This document shows positions 7,131 through 14,853 of a stretch of 21,073 bases of DNA, one piece after another. The translations under genes and the position numbers were made by a program. How positions within the stretch are numbered: the first letter of the stretch is position 1; every line of letters starts with the position of its first letter. Under the pieces are notes generated by a model. That model did no database searches, had not been told where the DNA came from, and worked only from the letters and a program-made list of their open reading frames with translations. Source of the stretch: an uncultured Alphaproteobacteria bacterium (GTDB taxonomy: Bacteria > Pseudomonadota > Alphaproteobacteria > Micavibrionales > Micavibrionaceae); assembly GCA_946480475.1 (NCBI GenBank), contig CAMLJM010000036.1, positions 1 to 21,073 of the forward strand, written 5' to 3'.

Positions 7131-7472
7131 CTACATCGTGACCTGATTGATCTGAACACGCAGGACGACGCCATCCTGCGCCAGCTCCACAGATTTTCCC
7201 GCCGTCTTGGGCAAAGGAATGCGGCATGTGCGGCAGTAAAGCATGAGGGCTGCCGCCAGATAGTCCATGGCATATTCCATGATCGCTGGCGGATCGTTGG
7301 TCAGCGGATTTTCAATACGGATAGAAACTTTTGAAGAATCCCCCGGCATGGGATCGACAGCCATAATGATGCCTGCGGGCGGTTTTCTGACCTCGCGCTG
7401 GACACAAAGGGCAAAAATGGCCTTGTAAACCTCATCATACGAAAAGGTAATCCGGCGATCTTCACGAGGCAT
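7131..7472 (-). CDS. Hypothetical protein, 113 aa, with CxxC
   Basis: A small protein with a basic N-terminus (MPREDRRITFSYDEVYKAIFALCVQR), a middle PPAGIIMAVDPMPG, an acidic helix (AIMEYAMDYLAAALMLYCRTC) carrying a CxxC pair, and a beta-like tail (SVELAQDGVVLRVQINQVTM). A single CxxC could bind metal only with partners. I do not recognise the family. GGGAG lies 6 bases before the ATG at 7472, good support for the start. The gene is convergent with the DinB-like gene with no base between the stop codons, so neither gene can have a terminator of its own before the other begins. Upstream it is divergent from the sigma-like gene. Confidence 0.7.
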   Translation of the reverse strand: MPREDRRITFSYDEVYKAIFALCVQREVRKPPAGIIMAVDPMPGDSSKVSIRIENPLTNDPPAIMEYAMDYLAAALMLYCRTCRIPLPKTAGKSVELAQDGVVLRVQINQVTM

Positions 7473-7558
7473 ATATTACTCCCTAAAAGGCAGATCCCTG
7501 CCTCTTAATGATAGGGATAAGTCCTTAAAAAACTCTGTCTTTTTACCCTGACCTTGTG

Positions 7559-7587
7559 TTTACTTGACTTTAAGGCAGACCTATACC
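7559..7587 (+). promoter_or_regulatory. Candidate promoter for the sigma-like gene
   Basis: TTTACT (7559-7564), a 17-base spacer and TATACC (7582-7587) each match the consensus at four positions. They lie about 37 bases before the ATG at 7624. Upstream, GGCAG/CTGCC (within 7490-7503) forms a small hairpin of unknown meaning. Confidence 0.35.
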
Positions 7588-7623
7588 AATTTGCCATATC
7601 ATAAGGGTTCGGGGAGTTTCACT

Positions 7624-8247
7624 ATGTACGAGTATAAAGACAGCGCTCCGCTGTCTGAAGTTTTTCTTATGGGCGGTTCTGCCGCAGGTGATCGCGAGTC
7701 TTATGCCCGACTTTACCAGGACCATAAAAACAAACTCATAGAACAAGCCGCCGCCGAGCTATGCGACGGTGATGAAGAGGAAGCCGCCGCTGTCATACAG
7801 GAAGCTTTTACGGATGTTCTGGCCAATATCCGGGATATCGACCGTACTATGCCTTTTGCTGAGAATATTATGGATGCCGCGCGTGACCGCATCATCAGCG
7901 CACGGCACCAATATGGTGCCGCTGTCGGTGAATTTGTATCCTTTGCCAAGAAAGCCCTCAAGCGTGAAGTTGCTGAAGATGCCGATCCACTGGAAATTCT
8001 CGCTGACCGCGAACGTATAGAAGAAAGCGTGAGCGCTCTTCGGGCTTTATTCGCCCTGAGTCATGCTGGTGATCGTACCATGAGTAAGGGCCTGGGCCAT
8101 CTCTTTGAAATCGTGCAGCAAGGCTCTACAATTGCCGAAATCGCCAGGCGTGAGAAAATCACACCCGCTAAAGTGCAAACCCGCGTCGAGAATGCCTGCG
8201 CCTCTCTCCAGCATATTCTACGTCCCGTGACACCAGCCGCTTCCTAG
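7624..8247 (+). CDS. Diverged sigma-factor-like protein (ECF-type layout)
   Basis: A 207-residue protein. Residues about 18-95 follow sigma-70 region 2: GDRESYARLYQDHKNKLIEQA, then a GDEEEAAAVIQEAFTDVLANI helix equivalent to the region 2.2 core (usually D-A-E-D-A-x-Q-E-A-F), then AENIMDAARDRIISARHQ in place of the usual WLxxIARNxxID. Residues about 160-200 (GSTIAEIARREKITPAKVQTRVENACASLQHIL) look like the region 4 helix-turn-helix. The tryptophan and several aromatic residues of region 2.3-2.4 are missing, so promoter melting cannot be assumed. The ATG at 7624 is chosen because GGGGAG at 7612-7617 lies 7 bases upstream; the frame is open back to 7564. It is convergent with the vWA/sigma operon, separated by a shared terminator. 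It could also be a sigma-derived regulator. Confidence 0.65.
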   Translation: MYEYKDSAPLSEVFLMGGSAAGDRESYARLYQDHKNKLIEQAAAELCDGDEEEAAAVIQEAFTDVLANIRDIDRTMPFAENIMDAARDRIISARHQYGAAVGEFVSFAKKALKREVAEDADPLEILADRERIEESVSALRALFALSHAGDRTMSKGLGHLFEIVQQGSTIAEIARREKITPAKVQTRVENACASLQHILRPVTPAAS

Positions 8248-8263
8248 TATTGAGAATCAACTA

Positions 8264-8291
8264 AAAAACCCCGCTTTCGAGCAGGGTTTTT
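8264..8291. terminator. Bidirectional intrinsic terminator
   Basis: AAAAACCC (8264-8271) pairs with GGGTTTTT (8284-8291); one C-A mismatch then GC/GC close a TTTCGA loop. The A-run and T-run at the two feet serve both convergent genes. Confidence 0.85.
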
Positions 8292-8306
8292 GTTGAAGCT
8301 GTTTTA

Positions 8307-10457
8307 TTATGGCTGCGTATCAGGCAATGCCGGTGCTGATTTGGCAAGACGTACCAGATTGATGAACTCTGCCCTATAACCGAACTCATCTGCGCCCTTG
8401 GCATCCTGTGCCATGTAGATGATATCGTCATAAGTGAGCTTGCCGGTATTCTTGCCGCCTTTCAGTAGCTGACCAAAACCCGCCACCGCCACAGAGAACC
8501 GCACATCATCCGAAGCATACGGCGCCGATGGCTCGCAGTCCTGCGCCGGACCGCAATATGACTGTGCCGTGTCCTCTGCTGCAATCGGTGTGGTAATCAG
8601 TTTAGAGGTGTCTTCATCCGGCAGTTTGTAGCGAATTTTCAGGAAAGCATATTCATTGCCCGTACCTTCGGTTGGTTTCGCTGCCTCTGCTGCGGGTGCT
8701 GCCGCATAACGACTGGCATCCACCGCTACCGGACCACCGATGGGTGTGATCTCGTAAATCGCCGTCACAGTATGCCCGGCACCGATATCACCGGCGTCCA
8801 CCTTGTCGTTATTGAAGTCCTCGCGGTTCAGTTTACGGGTTTCATAACCGACCAGACGATATTCCGCAACCGTCGCCGGATTGAACTCGACCTGGATTTT
8901 GACATCCTTGGCAATTGGGAACAATGTCGATGATGCTTCCTCGACCAGCACTTTGCGGGCTTCATTCAGCGTATCGATATAGGCCGCTGTGCCGTTACCA
9001 TTCTGCGCCAATGTCTGCATCAGGCTATCGTTATAGTTACCCTGACCGAAACCGAGGACAGAAAGGAAGATACCGCTATCGCGCTTATGCTCGATGAAGT
9101 CCTGCAGTTCTTCCTGATTGGTGATACCGACATTGAAATCGCCATCCGTCGCCAGGATCACACGGTTAACCGCATCCTTATTGAAGCTGGCCTCTGCCAG
9201 CGTATAGGCCTGGCGGATGCCTTCTGCCCCGGCTGTGCTGCCGCCTGCGCTTAAGTTATCCAGTGCGCCAATGATCTTGGCTTTGTCGCTGACCTTGGTC
9301 GGCTCCAGCACTGTTCCTGCCGAACCGGCATAGACAACAATAGCCACCTTGTCATCAGGCTTCAGCGTATCCAGCAGCATCTTGAGCGAGTTCACCAGCA
9401 GCGGCAGCTTGTCCGGTTCATTCATCGAACCTGAAGTATCCAGCAGGAATACAAGGTTGCTGGCCGGTGCTTCTGTTTCAGGGATGTCGTAGCCCTTGAT
9501 ACCGATATGAACCAGCTTGCGGCCTTCATTCCACGGGCTCGGCATCACCGTAACACTCGGTTTGAAAGGCTGTGCCTTATCTTCCGGCAGGGCGTAATCA
9601 TAATCGAAGTAATTGATCATTTCCTCGACACGTACGGCGTCTTTCTGCGGCAGCACACCGGCATTCAACTGATTACGCACAAACGCATAAGACGATGTAT
9701 CAACGTCAATTGAGAACGTGGACACAGGTTCCTGCGCCACTAGCTTGATCGGGTTTTCTTCAAAATCTTCAAACTTGTCATTGCCGACATATTGCTGCAC
9801 CTGTGGCAAGGGTTCTGGCGCAATCACATAAGGGGCAGATGCCACAGATGAATCCATCGCCATCATTTCTGCTTCAGCAGGTGCCATGAGATCGGCGGGC
9901 ACCGCCATCTTAGCCATCGGTGCCGACGGAGCATACAATTTTTGGTCAGATTCAGCTATAGGCACAGGCATCGCATTACCGCCTTGATTTACCGTTCTCT
10001 CTGACTGCATTTCATTTGTCTCATCCTGCGACCTTTTCATTTCAGAACTGACTTGTTCCATTTGGGCAACAGCCATTTCCTTACGCTCGGCATCAGCTCC
10101 CGCAATTCCCGATTCAAGCGCCATATTCAGTTCTGACATCGCCCTGATGCGTGACTTCGTTCCCGCCCCATCGGTCGTGTAATTCTGCATCGTCACGCCA
10201 GCGGCCAGCACGACCACCATCGCTGTCGCCATACCGCCATATACGAATTTCTTATTCATGGTTTCTCTCCTTTGTGTGTGGGATCTGCCAGTCAGACGCC
10301 CCCACAAAGAAGATCCTTGGGAATTTTTATTACGTTCTTCAGATTGCGCAGCTTCGAATTCCGCCAGCGCCAGATTAAGCGCGGTTTTCCGCGCGTTATC
10401 ATCCACCGGAGGCACCGGCGCATCACCCAAGATCTTTTTCAGCTGCCCTTCATCCAT
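8307..10457 (-). CDS. vWA-domain membrane protein, YfbK-like, with anti-sigma-like N-terminus
   Basis: A 716-residue protein. Residues 1-66 are cytoplasmic and helical (LGDAPVPPVDDNARKTALNLALAEF), a membrane segment lies at about 71-87, a low-complexity Ala/Met/Glu/Gln stalk at about 100-225, the FSIDVDTSSYAFVRN module at about 247-290, and a vWA domain at about 334-510 with the MIDAS motif DTSGS at 340-344 and ATDGDFNVG. The C-terminal part matches the YfbK-type DUF3520 region. vWA domains bind ligands through a metal ion; the exact role of the family is unknown. ATG at 10457 has AAGGAG 7 bases upstream and overlaps the sigma gene stop by 8 bases (ATGGATGA), so the two are translationally coupled. 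The frame is open to 10544, but that extension lies inside the sigma gene. Inference: the N-terminus restrains the sigma factor. Confidence 0.9.
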   Translation of the reverse strand: MDEGQLKKILGDAPVPPVDDNARKTALNLALAEFEAAQSEERNKNSQGSSLWGRLTGRSHTQRRETMNKKFVYGGMATAMVVVLAAGVTMQNYTTDGAGTKSRIRAMSELNMALESGIAGADAERKEMAVAQMEQVSSEMKRSQDETNEMQSERTVNQGGNAMPVPIAESDQKLYAPSAPMAKMAVPADLMAPAEAEMMAMDSSVASAPYVIAPEPLPQVQQYVGNDKFEDFEENPIKLVAQEPVSTFSIDVDTSSYAFVRNQLNAGVLPQKDAVRVEEMINYFDYDYALPEDKAQPFKPSVTVMPSPWNEGRKLVHIGIKGYDIPETEAPASNLVFLLDTSGSMNEPDKLPLLVNSLKMLLDTLKPDDKVAIVVYAGSAGTVLEPTKVSDKAKIIGALDNLSAGGSTAGAEGIRQAYTLAEASFNKDAVNRVILATDGDFNVGITNQEELQDFIEHKRDSGIFLSVLGFGQGNYNDSLMQTLAQNGNGTAAYIDTLNEARKVLVEEASSTLFPIAKDVKIQVEFNPATVAEYRLVGYETRKLNREDFNNDKVDAGDIGAGHTVTAIYEITPIGGPVAVDASRYAAAPAAEAAKPTEGTGNEYAFLKIRYKLPDEDTSKLITTPIAAEDTAQSYCGPAQDCEPSAPYASDDVRFSVAVAGFGQLLKGGKNTGKLTYDDIIYMAQDAKGADEFGYRAEFINLVRLAKSAPALPDTQP
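10257..10273 (-). promoter_or_regulatory. Strong internal ribosome-binding site inside the vWA gene
   Basis: AAAGGAG (10267-10273, minus strand) lies 7 bases before an in-frame ATG at 10259 (MNKKFVYGG). Starting there would give a 650-residue protein that begins just before the membrane segment and lacks the 66-residue cytoplasmic domain. The two starts may make two forms. Confidence 0.55.
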
Positions 10458-10983
10458 GACGGCGCTCCTTCTCAAATGATTCCAGTTTCTTGCGGGCCTC
10501 GTGTATGTACCAAGACACCGTGCTTTCCTTGACCGCCATGACATAGGCAGCCTCAGCGTGGTTCATCCCCTCTCCAAACACCAATAGCAATGCTGTCTTT
10601 TCTTTTTCAGGAAGTTTGCCAATCTGCTTCATCATTTCCTGCGCGTAATAGGCACTCTCCGGGTTGTTACCTCCCTGCATTTCATCCATTTCCGACTGGG
10701 CATGGTCGTGGCGTTCCTCTGTCCGTTGCATATCAATCGCCGTATTGATGACCAGCCGGTATAGCCATGTCGTAAAAGCAGCCTTGTGTTCGTATGTTTT
10801 CAACGCACGCGCCAGCTTGATGCAGGCATTCTGCGTGACGTCTTCGGCATTCGCGCGGTTGCCACACCATTTGAACGCCATTTTGAACATGGTTTGATAA
10901 TGACGATTGACCAAAGCCTCAAACGCCCGCGCATCACCTGCACAGGCCTTCCTGACCAGATCTGAATCGTTGTCTGCATTCAT
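10450..10983 (-). CDS. ECF-type RNA polymerase sigma factor
   Basis: A 177-residue sigma-70 family member with only regions 2 and 4. Region 2 (about 16-90) shows GDARAFEALVNRHYQTMFKMAFKWCGNRANAEDVTQ and AFTTWLYRLVINTAIDMQR, the core-binding and -10 recognition parts. Region 4 (about 118-168) shows IGKLPEKEKTALLLVFGEGMNHAEAAYVMAVKESTVSWYIHEARKKL, the helix-turn-helix that reads the -35 element. It directs core polymerase to a specific regulon. The vWA membrane protein gene starts inside its last codons, and no classical zinc anti-sigma gene is present, so the vWA protein is the likely partner. The ATG at 10983 has no strong Shine-Dalgarno. I could not find a clear ECF-type promoter upstream, so autoregulation is not shown. 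Confidence 0.93.
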   Translation of the reverse strand: MNADNDSDLVRKACAGDARAFEALVNRHYQTMFKMAFKWCGNRANAEDVTQNACIKLARALKTYEHKAAFTTWLYRLVINTAIDMQRTEERHDHAQSEMDEMQGGNNPESAYYAQEMMKQIGKLPEKEKTALLLVFGEGMNHAEAAYVMAVKESTVSWYIHEARKKLESFEKERRHG

Positions 10984-11136
10984 GTCGTAGGTATGACGCC
11001 CGTTGCTGGAGAATCCTTGGAAGATTATTCACTACCTGAAACCCAGAGGAAACCGGGATAGATAAAATTTTAGCTAAATTGCATCAAATTGTTGATTTAA
11101 TTGATAAAATTGCAGGTATTATTTACAGCATCTTTA

Positions 11137-11333
11137 CGCCCCTCCTGTAGATTGAAGCTAACAAAGCGCTGTAGAGGGCGCTTGAAACAAAGAATAAAGG
11201 GTGAACTCTTCTTCCGGACAACCGGGGTTGGGGTGTGTAGGCGAAAGCCTTTGTGAAGTGCCTGTATCGCGATGCCGTTTGGAATTTGAGCAGAAATTCC
11301 ATGAAGCCGGTAACCTGATACAGGTATTTTCAC
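11137..11333 (+). ncRNA. Candidate structured RNA in the sigma-cheY intergenic region
   Basis: The 492-base gap from 10984 to 11475 has no convincing gene but carries much secondary structure. The core is one long hairpin at 11253-11333: GTGAA/TTCAC, CCTGTATC/GATACAGG, TGCCG/CGGTA (one wobble) and GGAATTT/AAATTCC, separated by small internal loops and capped by GAGCAG, 25 pairs in all. Just upstream are AGGC-GAAA-GCCT (11239-11250), CCGG-ACAA-CCGG (11214-11225) and CGCCCCTC/GAGGGCG with one bulged base (11137-11180). A further GGGC/GCCC hairpin lies at 11421-11433. TTGATT-19-TATTAT (11092-11122) is a weak promoter-like pair. Strand is unproven: the stems fold on either. I do not recognise 6S RNA, SRP RNA, RNase P or tmRNA. 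A long 5' leader of cheY or an inverted-repeat element are alternatives. Confidence 0.45.
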
Positions 11334-11475
11334 ATTTCAGGGAAAACTCATGCACAAGATTTTTCAATCTTTCCAGCGCGTTAACACCCGGTTAAGGAAC
11401 GGCATATAGAATAAAGGCAAGGGCGCAAAGCCCGCATAGTTATAAATAAGACCGTTTTTGTGTGGGGTCACTTGT

Positions 11476-11856
11476 ATGCCGTCTTGCCTGATTATCGATG
11501 ACAGCCGTCTGGTTCGTCAGGTTTCAAAGAGAATTGTCGAAGATCTGGGTTTTACCTGTGATGAGGCCGAGGACGGCAAACACGCCTATGAAGTTTGCCA
11601 CGAATTCATGCCTGACCTGATTATCGTCGACTGGAACATGCCCGTTATGAGCGGCCTTGAGTTCGTCGAAAAACTGCGCGCCATGGAAGGCGGCGATCAC
11701 CCGAAAGTCATATTCTGCACGACCGAGGACAATCTCGGCCATATCGAACGCGCCTTGCGCGCGGGTGCCACGGAATACATCATGAAACCGTTTAACCGCG
11801 ACATGATCCAGTCGAAGCTGGTTCAGATCGGCCTGATGAGGAATGAAGTAGCATGA
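11476..11856 (+). CDS. cheY: CheY-like single-domain response regulator
   Basis: A 126-residue receiver domain with no output domain. It shows the acidic pair Asp8/Asp9 (LIIDDS), phospho-acceptor Asp52 (IIVDWNMPVMSG), the switch Thr (CTTED, 82-83) and the conserved lysine with cis-proline (IMKPF, Lys104). Such proteins are phosphorylated by CheA or another histidine kinase and act by protein contact, classically on the flagellar switch. The start at 11476 is chosen: GGGG lies 8 bases upstream, and the N-terminal strand begins there; a TTG at 11458 is an alternative. Its stop overlaps the cheR start (ATGA), so the two are coupled. No cheA, cheW, cheB or receptor gene is in the window, so membership in a motility or other chemosensory pathway is inferred from the pairing only. 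Confidence 0.9.
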   Translation: MPSCLIIDDSRLVRQVSKRIVEDLGFTCDEAEDGKHAYEVCHEFMPDLIIVDWNMPVMSGLEFVEKLRAMEGGDHPKVIFCTTEDNLGHIERALRAGATEYIMKPFNRDMIQSKLVQIGLMRNEVA

Positions 11857-12704
11857 GACTGGGTGATTTCGAAGTTTACAGAGATATCCTGCTGCAGGAA
11901 TCCGGTGTTGATATCAACCCTGAGAAAACTTACCTGCTGGAATCACGCCTGACACCCATCGTTACCAAATGGGGCTATCCCACTATTGAATCCATGACAC
12001 TGGCATTGCGCGCCGTGCCGGACCCGGAGCTGATCCATGACGTCGTGCAGGCCATGACATCGAATGAAACATGGTTTTTCCGCGAGCCGCAAAATTATGA
12101 GACGTTGGGCAAGTATGTTATCCCTTACCTCGTCAAACAACGTAAACGCACCAAAACAATACGCATGTGGTCTGCCGGTTGTTCCACCGGACAGGAAACA
12201 TGGTGCATGGCCTTAACAGCACGCGAAGCGCTGGCAGAGCACAAACACTGGAAAGTGGACATGCTGGCCACGGATATTTCACATGAGTCTCTGGAATACG
12301 CAGCACGCGGTATCTATAACCAGCACGAAGCGCAGAACGAAACCTCAATCCGTCAGCTGATCAAATATTTCGAGCAGAGCCGTATGGGCTGGAACGTGAA
12401 GGACGACCTAAAAGCCTGCGTGAAGTTTGAAAATTCAAACCTGCTGCATGAAACGGAAGATTTCGGGCGTTTCGATGTGATTTTCTGCTGTAATGTCATC
12501 AATGATTTCAGCCCTGACGCCCGCGCCAAGGCGCTTGATAATCTTGCCTATCACCTGGCGGAAGATGGCTTTTTGTTCCTGGGTGAAAATGACAAATGGG
12601 TGGATGATACAGGCCTGTTCACGACCCTGCCCGGTCATCCGCATGTGCTGATCCTGTCGGATGGCGATTACAAGATGGCCGATTTCCCAAAGGCTGAAAC
12701 TTAA
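11853..12704 (+). CDS. cheR: CheR-family protein-glutamate methyltransferase
   Basis: A 283-residue enzyme that transfers methyl groups from S-adenosylmethionine to glutamates of chemoreceptors, for adaptation. The N-terminal helical domain (1-65) is followed by SNETWFFRE (70-78, usually TNxTxFFR), the SAM-binding SAGCSTGQE (107-115), LATDISHESLEYAARGIY (138-155, the acidic SAM ribose-binding region) and the FDVIFCCNVINDF strand (207-219). In most CheR proteins the last motif is IFCRNVLIYF; here Arg is Cys, and IY is ND. No C-terminal TPR or receptor-docking pentapeptide partner is visible. It overlaps cheY by 4 bases. The stop is shared with the convergent small gene on the other strand. The altered motif may mean a changed substrate or weak activity. 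Confidence 0.9.
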   Translation: MRLGDFEVYRDILLQESGVDINPEKTYLLESRLTPIVTKWGYPTIESMTLALRAVPDPELIHDVVQAMTSNETWFFREPQNYETLGKYVIPYLVKQRKRTKTIRMWSAGCSTGQETWCMALTAREALAEHKHWKVDMLATDISHESLEYAARGIYNQHEAQNETSIRQLIKYFEQSRMGWNVKDDLKACVKFENSNLLHETEDFGRFDVIFCCNVINDFSPDARAKALDNLAYHLAEDGFLFLGENDKWVDDTGLFTTLPGHPHVLILSDGDYKMADFPKAET

Positions 12705-12934
12705 ACTGACGGCCTTGGCTGTCCCGGGGCCGGTGTGATAACGGGATGTTCTATAATCCAGCCTGTCGCAAAACCCCTGATATCCGCAATGGCCTGATCG
12801 TCAGCAATCACATTGATCGTTTTGTTGTGATCCTGGCCATATATAATTGTGTTTTTCTGTTGCTTCACAAAATTATACACATCTGTATAGGACTTTTGCG
12901 CCGCGCGACCATGATATAAAATATAGGCAGGCAT
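12701..12934 (-). CDS. Small hypothetical protein, 77 aa
   Basis: A 77-residue protein starting MPAYILYHGRAAQKSYTDVYNF, with a lysine/glutamine-rich turn and then TIIYGQDHNKTINVIADDQAIADIRGFATGWIIEHPVI and a Pro-rich end. It looks like a small alpha/beta domain; I do not recognise the family. GAGG lies 5 bases before the ATG at 12934, good support for translation. Its 3' end overlaps the cheR stop by 4 bases on the opposite strand, so transcripts of the two may form short antisense ends. It is divergent from purH and shares the 133-base upstream gap. Confidence 0.6.
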   Translation of the reverse strand: MPAYILYHGRAAQKSYTDVYNFVKQQKNTIIYGQDHNKTINVIADDQAIADIRGFATGWIIEHPVITPAPGQPRPSV

Positions 12935-12988
12935 AATGACCTCTCACATTTAATGTTCCCGATTTATAGCAACTCCCAGATCGTGTGT

Positions 12989-13018
12989 CGTGAATTTTCT
13001 TAGATTCACGCCTATAAT
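12989..13018 (+). promoter_or_regulatory. purH promoter overlapped by an operator-like inverted repeat
   Basis: A perfect TATAAT (13013-13018) lies about 50 bases before purH. No good -35 box is found. Instead a perfect 7-bp inverted repeat, CGTGAAT (12989-12995) and ATTCACG (13004-13010) with 8 bases between, fills the -35 and spacer region. The centre-to-centre spacing of 15 bases is near one and a half helical turns, fitting either a dimeric regulator site or a hairpin. It also lies upstream of the divergent small gene. Confidence 0.5.
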
Positions 13019-13067
13019 TGCTGCAAAGCCGTAGACGCTGTTTTCTAAATCCCTTAAAACAGGGGCC

Positions 13068-14690
13068 ATGACAGCTCCATCCCGCAAGAATGCATCCGCG
13101 TCCTCTTCCCGTCTGGCCCCCGACCTGGTTCCGGTGAAGCGCGCCCTGATCTCCGTTTCCGATAAATCCGGCCTGACCGATTTTGCCCGTGCGTTATCTG
13201 CCCGTGGCATTGAAATTCTATCGACCGGCGGTACAGCGAAAGCCCTTCGTGAAGCCAACATCACCATTAAGGATGTATCGGAATGGACAGGATTCCCCGA
13301 GATCATGGATGGCCGCGTGAAAACGCTGCACCCGAAAGTGCATGGCGGCATTCTCGCCCGCCGCGATGAAGATACGCATGTCGCCGCGATGAAAGATCAT
13401 GATATCGGCAGCATCGATATGGTGGTGGTCAGCCTTTATCCATTCGAGGCCACTGTGGCTGCAGGCGCTGACTTCGCCACCTGCATTGAAAACATCGATA
13501 TCGGCGGTCCGGCCATGATCCGTGCCAGCGCCAAGAACCATGACTTCGTGACCATTATCACCAGTGCTGATGATTATACGGATGTGCTTGAAACATTAAC
13601 CAGCAATAACGGCTGTACCACGCTGGCACTGCGCCGCAAGCTCGCCGCCAAGGCCTTTTCGCTGACATCTTACTATGACTCACGCATTTCCAACTGGTTG
13701 CGTGATCCCGCTGAAACACCCACGCATATCACATTCGGCGGCACTCTGAAGCAGACATTACGTTATGGGGAGAACCCCCACCAGTCATCAGCGCTCTATG
13801 TCGATGGCTCTAACCGTCCCGGTGTAGCAACAGCCCGGCAAATTCAGGGCAAGGAGCTTTCCTACAACAACCTGAACGACACGGATGCCGCCTACGAACT
13901 GGTGGCCGAATTCGAAGAACCCACTGTGGCGATTATCAAGCACGCAAACCCTTGCGGTGTGGCCTCAGCCAAAACGATGAGTGAGGCCTATCAGCTGGCG
14001 CTGCGTTGTGACCCGGTCAGTGCCTTTGGCGGTATTATCGCCCTTAACAGAACGCTTGATGCCGCAACGGCTGCCGAGATTACCAAGGTATTCTCTGAAG
14101 TCATTATTGCCCCGGCGATTGATGACGATGCGCTGCCTATCCTGGCAAAGAAGGCCAATGTCCGCGTACTGGTGACTGGTGCCCTGCCTGATCCTGCGGC
14201 AAAACGACTGACCCTGCGTCCTGTAGCTGGCGGTTTACTTGTGCAGGATGGCGATGCCGGTCGGATTACCAAAGCCGATCTGAAAGTTGTGACCAAACGC
14301 GCGCCCACCGAGAAAGAACTCAATGACCTGCTGTTCGCCTTCCGTGTCGGCAAGCATGTGAAATCGAATGCGATCGTTTATGCACGTGATGGTGCCACAG
14401 TCGGTATCGGTGCCGGCCAGATGAGCCGCGTTGATTCATGCCGGATCGCCGCATGGAAAGCCGGTGAAGCATCAAAAGCGGCGAACCTTTCTGAATCACT
14501 GGCGAAAGGTTCTGTCGTAGCCTCTGATGCGTTCTTCCCGTTTGCTGATGGATTGTTAGCCGCTGTTGAAGCGGGCGCCACAGCGGTCATTCAGCCTGGC
14601 GGTTCCATTCGTGATGATGAAGTGATTGCGGCAGCAGACGAACACAATCTGGCGATGGTGCTCACAGGCATGCGTCATTTCCGTCATTAA
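13068..14690 (+). CDS. purH: Bifunctional AICAR transformylase / IMP cyclohydrolase
   Basis: A 540-residue enzyme for the last two steps of IMP synthesis. The N-terminal IMP cyclohydrolase domain (about 20-220) shows [29 protein letters not shown] and [17 protein letters not shown]. The C-terminal AICAR transformylase domain shows LRYGENPHQ, the catalytic KHANPCGVA (Lys near residue 291), [40 protein letters not shown] and the ending [33 protein letters not shown]. Length is slightly above the usual 520-530 because of a Ser/Arg-rich N-terminal tail of about 20 residues. AGGGG lies only 2 bases before the ATG at 13068, but no other ATG fits. Single-gene unit; no other pur gene is near. Regulation likely involves the inverted repeat upstream. 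Confidence 0.97.
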   Translation: MTAPSRKNASASSSRLAPDLVPVKRALISVSDKSGLTDFARALSARGIEILSTGGTAKALREANITIKDVSEWTGFPEIMDGRVKTLHPKVHGGILARRDEDTHVAAMKDHDIGSIDMVVVSLYPFEATVAAGADFATCIENIDIGGPAMIRASAKNHDFVTIITSADDYTDVLETLTSNNGCTTLALRRKLAAKAFSLTSYYDSRISNWLRDPAETPTHITFGGTLKQTLRYGENPHQSSALYVDGSNRPGVATARQIQGKELSYNNLNDTDAAYELVAEFEEPTVAIIKHANPCGVASAKTMSEAYQLALRCDPVSAFGGIIALNRTLDAATAAEITKVFSEVIIAPAIDDDALPILAKKANVRVLVTGALPDPAAKRLTLRPVAGGLLVQDGDAGRITKADLKVVTKRAPTEKELNDLLFAFRVGKHVKSNAIVYARDGATVGIGAGQMSRVDSCRIAAWKAGEASKAANLSESLAKGSVVASDAFFPFADGLLAAVEAGATAVIQPGGSIRDDEVIAAADEHNLAMVLTGMRHFRH

Positions 14691-14853
14691 TAGGCATTTG
14701 TTATCGCATAGATCCAGATAAGCCACTGATTCCCATATGCATTTTCCCATATTATAATTTTCCGTAAAAAAGTTTGCCTCCTTCATGTTGATTATGTATA
14801 GTTTAGGTACGGTTACTGGCGATGGGATAAGTACTCCTAAAGGCCGAAAAAGC

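Noticed and set aside
10458..10544. 29-residue N-terminal extension of the vWA protein
   Set aside because: It lies within the sigma factor coding region in another frame; the AAGGAG site and family pattern place the start at 10457.
11239..11333. 6S RNA, SRP RNA, RNase P RNA or tmRNA
   Set aside because: The conserved sequence motifs I know for these RNAs are not visible; the structure is kept only as an unassigned candidate.
11097..11395. Three 64-78-codon frames in the sigma-cheY gap
   Set aside because: They conflict with each other on both strands, lack good ribosome sites and read through the strong hairpin, which explains the region better.
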